From Spongiihabitans sp963422685 (GTDB lineage: Bacteria > Pseudomonadota > Gammaproteobacteria > Arenicellales > Poriferihabitantaceae): 64,000 nucleotides of DNA. The stretch is from assembly GCA_963422685.1 (NCBI GenBank), contig OY730442.1, positions 1-64,000 on the forward strand, read 5' to 3'. Shown one piece after another: positions 63,682 to 64,000 of the stretch; position 1 is the first letter of the stretch, and each line of letters begins with the position of its first letter. The position numbers were made by a program, and so were the translations under genes. The notes beneath the pieces were generated by a model, which was not told the DNA's origin, made no database searches, and saw nothing but the letters and a program-made list of their open reading frames with translations.

Positions 63682-64000
63682 ATGGCTGAAATCAAAGTTC
63701 CCGATATTGGCGATTTCGATGCGGTGGAGGTGATCGAAATCCTCGCGCGTGTTGGTGACGTGGTGTGCGCGGAAGACCCGCTGCTGACCCTTGAAAGCGA
63801 CAAAGCGACGATGGAAATCCCCGCTCCAGGGAATGGCACGATAACGGAAATAAAAATCGCGGTGGGTGAAAATGTTTCCGAAGGCATGGTAATCATGCGC
63901 ATGGATGCCGATAGGACAGCGGAAGCGGAAGCTGTCTCACCAGAAGGAATTGAACCTGGGGGAAAAAGCCCTCCCGGAATTGCATCCGCAGTTGATCAGT
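63682..64000 (+). CDS. aceF: Pyruvate dehydrogenase E2, dihydrolipoyl acetyltransferase (5' part)
   Basis: The first 106 codons of E2, cut by the right edge. The lipoyl domain is complete: M-A-E-I-K-V-P-D-I-G-D-F, then E-S-D-K41-A-T-M-E-I-P, where K41 carries lipoate. An Ala/Pro/Glu linker follows. It starts 9 nt after aceE. Confidence 0.94.
   Translation, partial: MAEIKVPDIGDFDAVEVIEILARVGDVVCAEDPLLTLESDKATMEIPAPGNGTITEIKIAVGENVSEGMVIMRMDADRTAEAEAVSPEGIEPGGKSPPGIASAVDQ

Noticed and set aside
1..64000. CRISPR arrays, prophage modules and integrative-element attachment sites.
   Set aside because: No regularly spaced direct repeats, cas genes, integrase or phage structural genes were found; the only repeats are the two structured copies, the MITE and short tandem duplications.

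Overview
The window reads as chromosomal DNA from a gammaproteobacterium, probably marine. No rRNA is present, so this rests on gene order and protein families. The order mreBCD, metY-rimP-nusA-infB-rbfA-truB, truA-trpF-accD-folC-dedD-cvpA-purF, dnaX-ybaB-recR with 4.5S RNA beside dnaX, rpsF-rpsR-rplI-dnaB-alr-radA and a ccmABCDE...GH cluster is typical of Gammaproteobacteria. A dimethylsulfoniopropionate (DMSP) demethylase/CoA-ligase pair points to a marine life style.

Layout: 1-2.3 kb cell-shape genes (minus strand); 2.5-5.8 kb gatCAB and tRNA-Arg; 5.9-9.5 kb a Maf-type pyrophosphatase, uvrB, a pseudopilin and tRNA-Asn; 9.6-15.9 kb the metY-nusA-infB translation operon; 16-20 kb cysS, lpxH, purF and cvpA; 20.5-28.2 kb dedD/folC/accD/trpF/truA, recR/ybaB/dnaX and SRP RNA. 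From 28.5 to 40 kb is an accessory stretch: a GNAT enzyme, dmdA/dmdB, a decayed nuclease gene and an IS5 scrap, arsR plus an old-yellow-enzyme gene, an M24 pita-bread protein, a HisA-like isomerase, a zinc-ribbon gene and a malyl-CoA-lyase-like gene. From 39.6 to 57.3 kb follow dinB, the ccm operon, an M23 peptidase, dapD, a PP2C phosphatase, a two-component system with a PepSY-like protein, an FKBP isomerase, radA, alr, dnaB and the S6/S18/L9 operon. From 57.3 to 61 kb is a second accessory stretch with a frameshifted S8 autotransporter-like gene and a NERD-domain gene split by a MITE. The window ends in aceE and the start of aceF.

The most striking property is damage to housekeeping genes. 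purF has an in-frame TAG and a 2-nt deletion in its glutaminase domain. alr has a 1-nt frameshift. ccmF is reduced to about 28 codons between intact ccmE and ccmG. aceE has a 13-bp tandem duplication just after its natural start. Accessory genes (NucS-like, NERD, S8 autotransporter, zinc ribbon, IS5 transposase) are broken too. The lesions are of several kinds (nonsense, small indels, tandem duplication, large deletion, MITE insertion). That suggests genuine gene erosion, as in a recently host-restricted or relaxed-selection lineage, although consensus errors cannot be excluded for the single-base cases.

Two copies of a roughly 80-bp structured repeat (near 9.25 and 48.0 kb) keep a perfect 13-bp hairpin although the stem bases differ, so pairing has been maintained by compensating changes. 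This is the best candidate for an undescribed element family.
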